A stretch of 31,853 nucleotides of DNA, taken from positions 1-31,853 of the IMG/VR virus record IMGVR_UViG_3300030389_002013; one strand, given 5' to 3'. This document shows, piece after piece, positions 1-5,813 of this stretch (position 1 is its first letter; each line of letters starts with the position of its first letter). The DNA is from a virus. The position numbers were made by a program, and so were the translations under genes. The notes below the pieces were generated by a model, which worked only from the letters and a program-made list of their open reading frames with translations, did no database searches and had not been told where the DNA came from.

Positions 1-96
1 CAAGATACGCTAGGTATTAGAGTATTTAATCAAACATCAGGAAATCAAACTATTGTAGGAGTTATTAGTATAAAGATTGTTTCTACATATAATTAA
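1..96 (+). CDS. Tail fibre, C-terminal end only (partial, first copy)
   Basis: This is the last 31 codons of a fibre gene that enters from outside the window. Its first 22 codons are base-for-base the same as those at 31635-31700 in the full fibre gene; after that the two copies diverge and this one ends in VSTYN rather than TSTY. It is therefore either the same gene seen across the circular junction in a variant genome, or a second fibre tip. It sits directly before the lysis region, just as the complete fibre gene does at the other end. Confidence 0.8.
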   Translation, partial: QDTLGIRVFNQTSGNQTIVGVISIKIVSTYN

Positions 97-105
97 TTAT
101 ATTTG
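77..105 (+). promoter_or_regulatory. Bacteroidota sigma-A type promoter before the lysis genes
   Basis: TTG at 77-79, an 18-nt spacer, then a perfect TAnnTTTG box (TATATTTG) at 98-105. This matches the known -33/-7 promoter of Bacteroidota. The start codon is 27 nt after the -7 box. In the right-hand copy of this junction the -7 box persists at 31734-31741, but no TTG is found at the right distance. Confidence 0.6.
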
Positions 106-132
106 TTAATATTAATTTTAAATTTTTAAAAA

Positions 133-384
133 ATGAGTAAAATAAAAGAAGAAGAATTAAAACAAATACAAGAACAAGAACAAAAGAAAAATGCTATACT
201 TATTGAGCTAGGTGGTTTAGTAGTAAAAGCATTTTCATTTTCAAATCTATTTGCAGGTGTTCAAAAAGAACAAGAAGATCTTAAAGTAGAAATGGAAAAA
301 GAGTATGGCAAAATCAATATAGATATTAAAGATGGTAGCTATACAGAAATAAAAGAAGATGAAGAAAAAGGAGAAAGTAAATAA
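133..384 (+). CDS. Small coiled-coil phage protein of unknown function
   Basis: An 83-residue, highly charged protein. Residues 3-20 are a Glu/Gln/Lys-rich helix and residues 42-60 a second one, separated by a more hydrophobic stretch around 22-40; the C-terminus is acidic. The pattern MSKIKEEELK...KEYGKINID is one I recall from many marine phages, where it stays unnamed. It starts after a sigma-A-like promoter, and its 3' end overlaps the endolysin gene by 26 nt. The second copy of its start is cut off at the right end of the window. It is not a holin (no clear membrane segment); a structural or accessory role is possible but unproven. Confidence 0.75.
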   Translation: MSKIKEEELKQIQEQEQKKNAILIELGGLVVKAFSFSNLFAGVQKEQEDLKVEMEKEYGKINIDIKDGSYTEIKEDEEKGESK

Positions 385-856
385 TAGTATTAGTAAGCAT
401 ATAAGTTTCAAAGAGGCTACATACTCACAAACTGCTAGTAAACATAAAATAAAAAATGTACCTACAGAGGCTCATTTAAAAAATATGAAACTATTAGCAG
501 AGAAGTGTTTTGAACCTTTGAGAGAATGGTGTGGCCATCCTATCAAGGTAAATAGTATGTATAGATCTCAAGAACTTTGTGAGGCTATACCTAACTCTAG
601 TAAAACATCTCAACACACAAAAGGTCAAGCTATAGATATGACTTCAATGGGAAGTAAATCAAATAGAGAATTATTCTACTGGATAAAGGATAATCTTGAC
701 TTTGACCAATGTATATGGGAGTTCGGTGGATCTCCTGATAGTGAAGAAGGATCTCCAAGATGGATTCACTTATCTTATGTAAGTAAGAAAGCTAATAGAA
801 ATAATGTTCTAGTAGCAAAGTATAAAGGCTCTCAGGCTACTTACTATAGAATGTGA
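359..856 (+). CDS. Endolysin, peptidase M15 family (D-Ala-D-Ala/L-Ala-D-Glu type)
   Basis: A 165-residue zinc peptidase that should cut the peptide stems of peptidoglycan at the end of infection. The M15 signature is visible: SQH at 84-86, G89, A91 and D93 (SxHxxGxAxD), then the second part around W135-H137 (WIHLSY). His86, Asp93 and His137 are the expected zinc ligands and Glu121 the likely catalytic acid. An MYRS segment at 67-70 also fits the family. There is no signal peptide or membrane anchor, so it needs the holin two genes downstream for release. It starts inside the 3' end of the preceding gene. Length is normal for single-domain phage M15_3-type enzymes. Confidence 0.88.
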   Translation: MKKKEKVNNSISKHISFKEATYSQTASKHKIKNVPTEAHLKNMKLLAEKCFEPLREWCGHPIKVNSMYRSQELCEAIPNSSKTSQHTKGQAIDMTSMGSKSNRELFYWIKDNLDFDQCIWEFGGSPDSEEGSPRWIHLSYVSKKANRNNVLVAKYKGSQATYYRM

Positions 857-1002
857 AATACGAAATAGCAATAATTGATAGATCTTATGATGCTTATTGT
901 TTTTTATTTGGAGTATCAGTTCATCCTAAAGATGCAAATGATGATTTTTTAGAAATAAATGTACACTTTCTATTTTTAGTATTACATATAAAGATATATT
1001 AG
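853..1002 (+). CDS. Tiny protein with a hydrophobic tail, GTG start
   Basis: A 49-codon reading frame beginning with GTG that overlaps the endolysin stop codon and ends immediately before the ATG of the next small gene. The second half (residues 32-49) is rich in Phe, Leu, Ile and His and could be membrane-associated. No ATG is available in frame. Tight packing on both sides supports a real gene, and similar His/Phe-rich tiny proteins occur in flavophages as far as I recall. Function unknown; a role in lysis is only suggested by position. Confidence 0.5.
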   Translation: MKYEIAIIDRSYDAYCFLFGVSVHPKDANDDFLEINVHFLFLVLHIKIY

Positions 1003-1137
1003 ATGCCAATACCAAAACCAAAATCAGGAGAAAAAAGATCAGATTTTATGATAAGATGTGTACCTGAATTATCTAAATATCATAACAAAGAACAGGCTAT
1101 TGCAATGTGTTATAAATCTTATGAAGATAAAAAATGA
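1003..1137 (+). CDS. Small conserved phage protein (MPIPKPKSGE family)
   Basis: A 44-residue protein starting MPIPKPKSGEKRSDFM, followed by a C-x16-C arrangement (Cys19, Cys36) and ending in a basic tail. This opening and the 'RC...K..AIA.C' layout are familiar from very many phages, usually unannotated and near head or lysis genes. The function is unknown to me. It begins one base after the preceding stop and overlaps the holin start by 4 nt (ATGA), so translation is probably coupled. Confidence 0.72.
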   Translation: MPIPKPKSGEKRSDFMIRCVPELSKYHNKEQAIAMCYKSYEDKK

Positions 1138-1532
1138 AACAAATATTAGCTAAAATATTCGGAGCAGCAGGTGGAGGCATAGCTGAGAAAATTAGTAATA
1201 TAGTTGCTAAACATACTTTTAGTAAAGAGGATCAAGCTAGATTTGAAAAAGAAATGACTGAAGTATTTATATCAGCAGAATCAGAGATGCAGAAAAATGT
1301 TACTGCAAGATGGGAGGCAGATGCTAATAGTGATAGTTGGTTAAGTAAAAATGTAAGGCCTATGGTATTGATATTTCTTGTAGTTTCTAGTGTACTTATG
1401 GTTTTTATAGATGCAGGATGGATTGAATTTGAGATAAGCCAAAGCAATCAAGCTCTACTTACTACATCTCTTACTGTAACTCTAGGTGCATACTTTGGAG
1501 GAAGATCATTTGAGAAGATCAGAAAAAGATAA
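1134..1532 (+). CDS. Holin, three-transmembrane (Holin_3TMS-like) family
   Basis: A 132-residue membrane protein. It has a Gly-rich amphipathic N-terminus (residues 8-16), a charged helix at 30-58, the family hallmark RWEADANSDSWLSKNVRP at 59-76, and two clear membrane segments at about 76-94 and 105-123, followed by a basic tail. This matches the 'holin of 3TMs' family that forms inner-membrane lesions and releases the endolysin. Its place two small genes after the M15 endolysin makes a lysis cassette. The start overlaps the upstream stop (ATGA), and the stop overlaps the next gene (TAATG). Confidence 0.85.
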   Translation: MKQILAKIFGAAGGGIAEKISNIVAKHTFSKEDQARFEKEMTEVFISAESEMQKNVTARWEADANSDSWLSKNVRPMVLIFLVVSSVLMVFIDAGWIEFEISQSNQALLTTSLTVTLGAYFGGRSFEKIRKR

Positions 1533-1657
1533 TGCCTAGAAAGATTATATCTACATACAGAAAGAGAAAAAGAAAATCACATCCTCATAGTAAAAATGCA
1601 AGTAGATTAAAAACATCTAAACAATATAAAAAACCTTATAGAGGTCAAGGAAGATAA
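1532..1657 (+). CDS. Very basic 41-residue phage protein
   Basis: Starts at the ATG overlapping the holin stop. Nearly half of its residues are Lys, Arg or His, beginning MPRKIISTYRKRKRK and ending YRGQGR. This ending is one I recall in small basic proteins of marine phages. It may bind DNA or RNA or membrane lipids, but no domain is recognisable. The gene continues the string of start/stop overlaps in the lysis region. Confidence 0.62.
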   Translation: MPRKIISTYRKRKRKSHPHSKNASRLKTSKQYKKPYRGQGR

Positions 1658-1658
1658 T

Positions 1659-1781
1659 ATGGAAACATTAAAACACTTATTAGGATTTTGTGGAGAATCA
1701 CATCCTAACTTATTTACTTTTATATTAATATTTGTTTGTGTATTAACAATTATTAGATATAAAAAACTTTATTTAAAATAA
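1659..1781 (+). CDS. Small single-pass membrane protein
   Basis: Forty residues: METLKHLLGFCGESHPNLFT, one strongly hydrophobic segment at about 20-32, and a positively charged end. The charge pattern suggests the N-terminus outside and the C-terminus in the cytoplasm. The GFCGESHPN motif is familiar from flavophages. As the last gene of the lysis region it could be a lysis accessory (spanin or antiholin-like), but it lacks a lipobox or clear spanin features, so the function stays open. Confidence 0.62.
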   Translation: METLKHLLGFCGESHPNLFTFILIFVCVLTIIRYKKLYLK

Positions 1782-1786
1782 TTATA

Positions 1787-1794
1787 TATATTTG
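1787..1794 (+). promoter_or_regulatory. Candidate -7 box (TATATTTG) after the lysis genes
   Basis: A perfect TAnnTTTG box just after the last lysis gene. No TTG lies at the expected 18-19 nt upstream, so it is a weak promoter call. If used, transcription would begin near 1800 and pass through the small hairpins at 1818-1847. Confidence 0.35.
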
Positions 1795-1799
1795 TCAAC

Positions 1800-1847
1800 C
1801 TAGTCGCAAATCTAGTCAAGTTGCTAAACTTCAGGTAATCACTCCTG
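1800..1847 (+). other. Structured non-coding stretch with short direct repeat and two hairpins
   Basis: CTAGTC occurs at 1800-1805 and again at 1812-1817. Directly after it are two small possible hairpins, AAGTT-GCTA-AACTT at 1818-1831 and CAGG-N8-CCTG at 1832-1847. The whole 200-nt gap 1782-1981 has no convincing reading frame. This could be a small RNA, part of an origin, or a packaging signal; nothing seen decides between them. Confidence 0.4.
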
Positions 1848-1869
1848 TTGGATCTTGTAAATAATATTG

Positions 1870-1942
1870 TTTCTTTTTTTTAGGGGGGATTTTTCTTTTC
1901 TTTTTTCTTTTTGTCCTTTTTCTTTTTTCTTTTCTTTGTTTT
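1870..1942. repeat. 73-nt pyrimidine tract interrupted by one G6 run
   Basis: From 1870 to 1942 the + strand is almost entirely T and C (T-runs with single Cs, CTTTT-type units), except for an A-G6-A block at 1882-1889 and a few single G's. It is the most biased stretch of the window and lies exactly between the lysis and replication modules. Tracts like this can act as unwinding or triplex-forming elements at origins; that role is inference. Confidence 0.65.
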
Positions 1943-1968
1943 CAAAATATAAGTTAATAAATCGTTAT
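1943..1968 (+). promoter_or_regulatory. Putative phage-sigma promoter P1 (CAAAA-N14-TCGTTAT)
   Basis: CAAAA at 1943-1947 and TCGTTAT at 1962-1968, with 19 nt from box start to box start. The start codon of the 1982 gene is 13 nt after the motif. It is one of six intergenic copies of the same bipartite motif; see the sigma factor at 4973 and the other sites at 8485, 10790, 19555, 21344 and 23566. Confidence 0.6.
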
Positions 1969-1981
1969 ATTTATAAACATT

Positions 1982-2218
1982 ATGAGTTTTAATACAGATA
2001 CAATAGATAAAATAGTAGGATATAAAACTATTAAGAGTAGAGATAAAATAGATAGATTACTAGAGATTGAATCTAATTATATAGCTAATAATATAGGATC
2101 TAATATAACTAAAACTGAAAAAAACAATATTAGAAAAAATAGTAGATATATATATAAAGCTATATCAAAAATCAATCAAGAAATAGGTAATAAATTCTTA
2201 CAAGCTCAGGATAAGTAA
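1982..2218 (+). CDS. Small protein of unknown function upstream of NinG
   Basis: A 78-residue, helical, charged protein with no membrane segment or cysteine. The middle has the pattern KIDRLLEIESNYIANNIGS followed by a basic Lys/Arg/Asn region. I do not recognise a named family. It overlaps the NinG-like gene by one base (TAATG), so the two are almost certainly co-translated and may share a role in DNA metabolism. A CAAAA/TCGTTAT motif lies immediately upstream. Confidence 0.7.
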   Translation: MSFNTDTIDKIVGYKTIKSRDKIDRLLEIESNYIANNIGSNITKTEKNNIRKNSRYIYKAISKINQEIGNKFLQAQDK

Positions 2219-2619
2219 TGCCTAAAAAACCTAGTAGAAAATATCTAGTAAAAAAATTAGATACCTTATTCTCTTTATATATTAGGTTAAAATCAGCAGA
2301 TAAATATGGTAATGTTAAATGTTATACTTGTAACACTAAAAGACATTATAAGGATTATATGCAATGTGGCCATTTTATATCAAGAAGGCATTATATAACT
2401 AGGTGGAAAGAAACAAATGCAAAACCTCAATGCTACTCTTGTAATGTAGGTAATCAAGGTATGCAATATCAATTTGCTCTAAATCTTAACAAAGAATATG
2501 GCTACGATATAGCCCAAGAATTGTTACAGGAAAGTAAACAATCTGTAAAGTTATCAAATGATGATCTAGTTTCGTTAATAAATAGATATAAAGAATTTAT
2601 TGACTTAATGGATAAATAA
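2218..2619 (+). CDS. NinG-like recombination protein (lambda NinG/Rap family)
   Basis: A 133-residue protein with the NinG zinc-binding layout: CYTC at 35-38, then QCGHFISRRHYITRWKE at 49-65, NAKPQCYSCN with Cys72 and Cys75, then a helical C-terminus. In lambda, NinG (Rap) is linked to recombination and Holliday-type junction cleavage. The family shares the HNH-like Cys/His core, and the conserved CGH plus N-x2-PQC residues are all present. Length is close to the core of the family (lambda NinG is longer at the N-terminus). A terminator follows 45 nt downstream, closing a two-gene operon. Confidence 0.82.
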   Translation: MPKKPSRKYLVKKLDTLFSLYIRLKSADKYGNVKCYTCNTKRHYKDYMQCGHFISRRHYITRWKETNAKPQCYSCNVGNQGMQYQFALNLNKEYGYDIAQELLQESKQSVKLSNDDLVSLINRYKEFIDLMDK

Positions 2620-2663
2620 TTAATTTTGATTAGTTCTGTTCATTTTGTCTTTGGTTTAAAAGA

Positions 2664-2692
2664 GGGTTAATTAATTTTAATCCTTTTTTTTT
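2664..2692 (+). terminator. Rho-independent terminator after the NinG gene
   Basis: GGGTTAA at 2664-2670 pairs with TTAATCC at 2677-2683 (one G-T pair) across a 6-nt loop, followed by nine T's. It separates the NinG pair from the early operon promoter just downstream. Confidence 0.78.
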
Positions 2693-2703
2693 GCCCTTGC
2701 CTA

Positions 2704-2733
2704 TTGTTTTTCACAAAAAATTTAATATCTTTA
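2704..2733 (+). promoter_or_regulatory. Sigma-A type promoter of the early operon
   Basis: TTG at 2704-2706, exactly 19 nt, then TATCTTTA at 2726-2733 (one mismatch to TAnnTTTG). The start codon of the first early gene is 27 nt downstream. It lies right after a terminator and ahead of the replication and sigma-factor genes, as expected for a host-recognised early promoter. Confidence 0.6.
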
Positions 2734-2760
2734 TGTAAATTATAATTAAACTTTAGATAT

Positions 2761-3066
2761 ATGAACAATCCATTTTTAAATCCTGAAGATATAATATCAG
2801 GTACAGAATCAGGTTATATTATTGAAAAACCTTATCCTGTTCTAAATTTATATGATAGGTTAAAGCCTCAATATAAAATAGCTCTTGATAAGCAAGTAGA
2901 AAACTGGACATCAGCATCTGCTATTAAAGACAAACTTAAAAACACATTAAGTTATATGGATCTCACTATTCTAGATATAAAGGTTTTATATTCTATGATA
3001 GATGTATGGACTACAGATGTAACTGTAGATGATCTTATATATGGTAATAATATTTTTGAAAAATGA
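2761..3066 (+). CDS. Early protein of unknown function
   Basis: A 101-residue acidic protein that opens the early operon. No motif is recognisable to me: there is no signal peptide, membrane segment or cysteine cluster. The predicted content is mostly helix, with tryptophans at 50 and 83. First genes of phage early operons are often host-takeover factors, but there is no direct evidence for that here. It overlaps the next gene by 4 nt (ATGA). Confidence 0.68.
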   Translation: MNNPFLNPEDIISGTESGYIIEKPYPVLNLYDRLKPQYKIALDKQVENWTSASAIKDKLKNTLSYMDLTILDIKVLYSMIDVWTTDVTVDDLIYGNNIFEK

Positions 3067-3251
3067 AACATAAAGATTGGCCATACATAAAAGGAGAGAA
3101 ACAAATCATAGCTTTAACTAAGGCTTATGAATACAATAAAAGAGAAGCAGATAAATATAAATCCCTCTGTAAACAGAAGGATGAGAAAATAGAAGAATTA
3201 ACAATTAAACTTGAAAAACTAAGATATGAATCAGAAATTAGAAACTATTAA
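3063..3251 (+). CDS. Short coiled-coil protein
   Basis: Sixty-two residues. From about residue 18 to the end it is a continuous heptad-like helix rich in Lys and Glu (KREADKYKSLCKQKDEKIEE...). The N-terminus has KDWPYIKGEKQI. It overlaps both the upstream gene (4 nt) and the annealing-protein gene (26 nt). It may be an oligomerising partner of a recombination protein, which is inference from position only. Confidence 0.62.
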   Translation: MKHKDWPYIKGEKQIIALTKAYEYNKREADKYKSLCKQKDEKIEELTIKLEKLRYESEIRNY

Positions 3252-3741
3252 AATAAGAGGTAAAGAGTATGTAATGGTTAATGCACGAATTACATACTTT
3301 AGATCTCATTATCCAAACTATTCTTTAACATCTAAAATTTTAGAACATAAAGAATGGCAAAATAAAAATGATGAAACAGAGTATTCTATACTAATAAAAG
3401 CATCTGTACTTGATGAAAATAATAGAGTAGTTGCAACTGGCTTAGCTCAGGAATATAGTAATAGTACATTTATAAATGAAAAAAGTTATATAGAGAACTG
3501 TGAAACTTCAGCTTGGGGTAGAGCTTTAGGTAATTTAGGTATAGGTTTAAATACTTCAGTAGCATCAGCAGAAGAAGTACAAAATGCTATAGCTAATCAA
3601 AAAGAGGTTCTTAAATTTGATAGTGATAAATATAGAAAGATAGCTGAGAAGTTAAAACAAAATGAAATCACTATAAATAAAGTAGAAGAACATTTTAAGT
3701 TAGATAAATTCACTAAATTAGAGTTACAAAAAATAAATTAA
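3226..3741 (+). CDS. Putative single-strand annealing protein (Rad52/ERF-like)
   Basis: A 171-residue protein with a beta-rich first part (residues 12-80) and the motif NCETSAWGRALGNLGIG at 91-107. A 'E..TSA.GRAL..LG.G' signature is characteristic of Rad52/ERF/DUF1071-type annealing proteins. The C-terminus (about 125-171) is a charged helical tail. Such proteins pair complementary single strands during phage recombination and replication. An SSB gene follows only 4 nt downstream, a pairing common in phages. The family assignment is by motif recall, so the exact subfamily is uncertain. An internal ATG at 3274 is a possible later start. Confidence 0.6.
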   Translation: MNQKLETIKIRGKEYVMVNARITYFRSHYPNYSLTSKILEHKEWQNKNDETEYSILIKASVLDENNRVVATGLAQEYSNSTFINEKSYIENCETSAWGRALGNLGIGLNTSVASAEEVQNAIANQKEVLKFDSDKYRKIAEKLKQNEITINKVEEHFKLDKFTKLELQKIN

Positions 3742-3745
3742 AATT

Positions 3746-4081
3746 ATGAGTAAAAGAATTATTTATGGTAACATATCTCTTAATGTAGAGAAGTTACCCA
3801 AACAGTATTTTGTAAAAACAAAAACTGGTACATTTTTAAATATGGATCTAAGAATAAATTTAGATGATCCTAAAATATTTGATAATGGTGGTAGAAACTT
3901 TGGATCTTTTTCAAAACCTCAAACTGCTGATGAGAGAAAAAATAAAACTCCTAAAGAGTGGTTTAATGGTATCTATCTAGATGTAACTAATATAGCTACA
4001 GTACAGGGAGATAAATTTGAGATTGATAAATCTTGGGCATTTTCAAAAAGTAAAGATACTGAAGAGGCCTTGCCATTCTAA
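3746..4081 (+). CDS. Single-stranded DNA-binding protein (phage SSB)
   Basis: A 111-residue protein ending in EEALPF, the acidic-plus-aromatic tip that SSBs use to recruit partner proteins. The body is short and beta-rich with several aromatic residues (F22, F29, F46, F52, W70, F71, Y75), consistent with an OB fold, and has the motif KTPKEWFNGIYLDVT at 66-80. It follows the annealing protein and precedes a RepA-like ATPase, which fits a replication/recombination set. It is shorter than cellular SSB. A strong terminator follows, so this gene likely ends the first early transcript. Confidence 0.68.
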   Translation: MSKRIIYGNISLNVEKLPKQYFVKTKTGTFLNMDLRINLDDPKIFDNGGRNFGSFSKPQTADERKNKTPKEWFNGIYLDVTNIATVQGDKFEIDKSWAFSKSKDTEEALPF

Positions 4082-4108
4082 GAAAAAGTATAGTTTTTTC
4101 ATTAGTAG

Positions 4109-4144
4109 GAGGGTAAAGATGTATATCTTGCCCTCTTTTTTTTT
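4109..4144 (+). terminator. Strong rho-independent terminator after SSB
   Basis: GAGGGTAAAGAT at 4109-4120 pairs with ATCTTGCCCTC at 4125-4135 around a 4-nt loop (one bulged A, one G-T pair), followed by nine T's. Sequence in this stem could be read as an N-terminal extension of the next gene, which argues against any start before 4155 for that gene. Confidence 0.85.
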
Positions 4145-4154
4145 ATATTTATTT

Positions 4155-4967
4155 ATGCAAACGAACCAAAAGAAAATGCAGCAATTAGAGAAGAGCTGCT
4201 TTATAAGTACATCAGAAGAGTTATCATATCCTCCAGTAGCACTTTCATTAGGAGAAAAATTAATTAAATCTAGTAAAGGAGATCAGCTCTTACCTATTCC
4301 TATATGTACCTACTCAAATATAACAATGGTACAAGCTCCTCCAAAAAGTAAGAAAACATTTTTTATATCCTTACTTGCATCAGTATATCTTAGTGGTAAA
4401 AATAGATTTGGATCTAAGATAAGAGGGCATAGAAATGGAAGATGTTTAATACATTTTGATACAGAGCAAGGTGCTTGGCATACTCAGAGAGTAGCAAAAA
4501 GAATAGTAGATATGAGTGATAAATCTCTAGGATGTTATTATATTTATAGCCTCAGATCTGAGTTTCCAAAAACAAGAATAGAATTTATAGAGTATTGTCT
4601 AAAGACAAAAGATAATATAGGATTAGTTATAATAGATGGTATAGCTGATCTTTGTATGGATGTCAATTCGTTAGAGGAGGCAAACTATACAGTACAGAAA
4701 CTTATGGAATGGAGTGCAAAGTATTGCTGCCATATCATAACAGTTATTCATAGTAACTATGGATCTGAAAAAGCAACTGGCCATCTAGGATCTGCCTTAA
4801 TGAAAAAGGTAGAAACAGAAATACAACTTGAACAGAATACAGTAAACAAAGAATGGATTACAGTTAAATGTAAGAGAAGTAGAAACTACTCTTTTGAAAC
4901 ATTTAGCTTTACAGTAAATGAACTTGGGCTACCTTATGTAAATGATCTATATGATCCTTTAGCATAG
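4155..4967 (+). CDS. RepA/DnaB-like AAA ATPase (AAA_25 type)
   Basis: Counting from the ATG at 4155 the protein has 270 residues. A RecA-like core is visible: a Walker A-like loop APPKSKKTF at 61-69 (non-canonical, with Ser-Lys in place of the usual Gly-Lys), FDTEQ at 101-105, Walker B LVIIDGIADL at 157-166, and the VIHSNYGSEKATGHLG segment at 197-212 typical of RepA/AAA_25 ATPases. It probably acts as a replicative helicase or helicase loader. I chose 4155 because an upstream in-frame start would run through the SSB gene and a terminator hairpin; 4176 is another possible ATG. No DNA polymerase gene is seen, so it must work with host enzymes. Confidence 0.75.
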   Translation: MQTNQKKMQQLEKSCFISTSEELSYPPVALSLGEKLIKSSKGDQLLPIPICTYSNITMVQAPPKSKKTFFISLLASVYLSGKNRFGSKIRGHRNGRCLIHFDTEQGAWHTQRVAKRIVDMSDKSLGCYYIYSLRSEFPKTRIEFIEYCLKTKDNIGLVIIDGIADLCMDVNSLEEANYTVQKLMEWSAKYCCHIITVIHSNYGSEKATGHLGSALMKKVETEIQLEQNTVNKEWITVKCKRSRNYSFETFSFTVNELGLPYVNDLYDPLA

Positions 4968-4972
4968 AGCTT

Positions 4973-5452
4973 ATGAGTAAAAAATATATGGAATTGTTAT
5001 TCCAAAAAAATAATGACTGGATTGAGATCTGTAAATCCTTTGGTTTAGATGAAGAAACTGCTAAGGATCTTACTCAGGAGATGTATATAAAAATCCAACT
5101 AAAAATAGAGAATGACAAATTAGATATATCTTATAATGATGAGATAAACTATTACTATATATTTAAAACTCTTAGAAGTATGTTTATAGATCTGTATAGG
5201 AAAAAAAAGAAAGTAACAATAGTAAGAAACCTAACTGAATATAAGAAATCTGATACTTATGTTAATTATGATGATAAGTATAAACAGATACAGGATCAGC
5301 TAGATAAAATGTATTGGTATAATAAAAAGGTATTTGAGATAGTAAACTCAGGTACATCAATAGCAGAATTATCTAGGAAATCAGGAATACCTTATTACTC
5401 TCTTTACAATACATATAAAAAAGTGGTAGATAAATTAAAACAAATAATATGA
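4973..5452 (+). CDS. ECF-like RNA polymerase sigma factor
   Basis: A 159-residue protein with the layout of a minimal sigma-70 family (ECF) factor. A region 2-like part spans about 7-80: acidic helix with DEETAKDLTQEMYIKIQ (compare the DL.QE.F.K. signature), then an aromatic/basic helix YYYIFKTLRSMFIDLYRKKKK that fits regions 2.3/2.4. After a linker, a region 4-like helix-turn-helix covers 105-157, with SIAELSRKSGIPYYSLYNTY as the recognition unit. There is no region 1 or 3. It would redirect host RNA polymerase to phage promoters. The likely target is the CAAA/TCGTTAT motif found before virion operons; this link is inference. The downstream gene overlaps by 4 nt. Confidence 0.75.
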   Translation: MSKKYMELLFQKNNDWIEICKSFGLDEETAKDLTQEMYIKIQLKIENDKLDISYNDEINYYYIFKTLRSMFIDLYRKKKKVTIVRNLTEYKKSDTYVNYDDKYKQIQDQLDKMYWYNKKVFEIVNSGTSIAELSRKSGIPYYSLYNTYKKVVDKLKQII

Positions 5453-5607
5453 AACTTGGAGATCTTACTGAAAAAATAATAAGTGTAATCACATTTGGGC
5501 AGGGTAAAAGAATAGCATCTTGGATAGCAAACAAACTAGGGTTTTCTAGTTGTGGGTGTGAGGAAAGAAAACAAAGCCTGAATAAAATTAAAATAAAAAG
5601 ATGGTAG
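5449..5607 (+). CDS. Small conserved phage protein with a CGC motif
   Basis: Fifty-two residues: MKLGDLTEKIISVITFG, a helix around 20-32, then CGCEERKQSLNK at 35-46. The 'CGC-acidic-x-R-K/Q' ending is familiar from small phage proteins in many marine genomes. It may bind a metal through Cys35 and Cys37. It overlaps the sigma factor (ATGA) and the next gene (7 nt), so it is in the same operon. Function unknown. Confidence 0.65.
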   Translation: MKLGDLTEKIISVITFGQGKRIASWIANKLGFSSCGCEERKQSLNKIKIKRW

Positions 5608-5813
5608 TTAAATTTAATAAAGATGATAGAAAAAAATGGGAAAAATTTAGAATGGGTAAAAAATCATTCTTATCAAGAGATGAATTTCAAATGGTATCAG
5701 AGCTGCACTCATCCTACTACAACCATAGCTTTTACTTACCTTGCACCTGTAATCCAAAACAAATCCAACAATGGATAAAAGACTTGAATAAGATTTGGGA
5801 TAATGGAGATTAG
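5601..5813 (+). CDS. Small conserved phage protein (PCTCNPK motif)
   Basis: Seventy residues: a basic N-terminus (KFNKDDRKKWEKFRMGKKS), then VSELHSSYYNHSF, PCTCNPKQIQQWIKDLN and a short tail. The 'LH..YY.H.F..PCTC.PK.I..WI..LN' pattern is one I recall from marine phages. Cys48 and Cys50 with His residues could bind zinc. It overlaps both neighbours by about ten bases. Function unknown. Confidence 0.68.
   Translation: MVVKFNKDDRKKWEKFRMGKKSFLSRDEFQMVSELHSSYYNHSFYLPCTCNPKQIQQWIKDLNKIWDNGD

Larger units (their letters stand above)
1..218. repeat. Left copy of the near-terminal repeat (partner 31635-31853)
   Basis: Bases 1-66 are identical to 31635-31700 and bases 133-218 are identical to 31768-31853, while the roughly 66 bases between them are clearly diverged and differ by one base in length. 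This indicates a circular or circularly permuted genome of about 31.6 kb whose two ends come from different variants, or a real imperfect duplication. Confidence 0.85.

Noticed and set aside
1-218. Exact direct terminal repeats as physical genome ends
   Set aside because: The two copies differ over about 66 bp, so they are not an exact terminal repeat; a variant circular junction fits better.
2555-2578. CAAAT and TCGTTAA at the end of the NinG gene
   Set aside because: Spacing is 17 nt, and a strong terminator lies between it and the next gene.
4017-4154. N-terminal extension of the RepA-like ATPase starting at 4017
   Set aside because: It would overlap the SSB gene and run through a strong terminator hairpin; the peptide shows no conserved feature. 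The ATG at 4155 is preferred.
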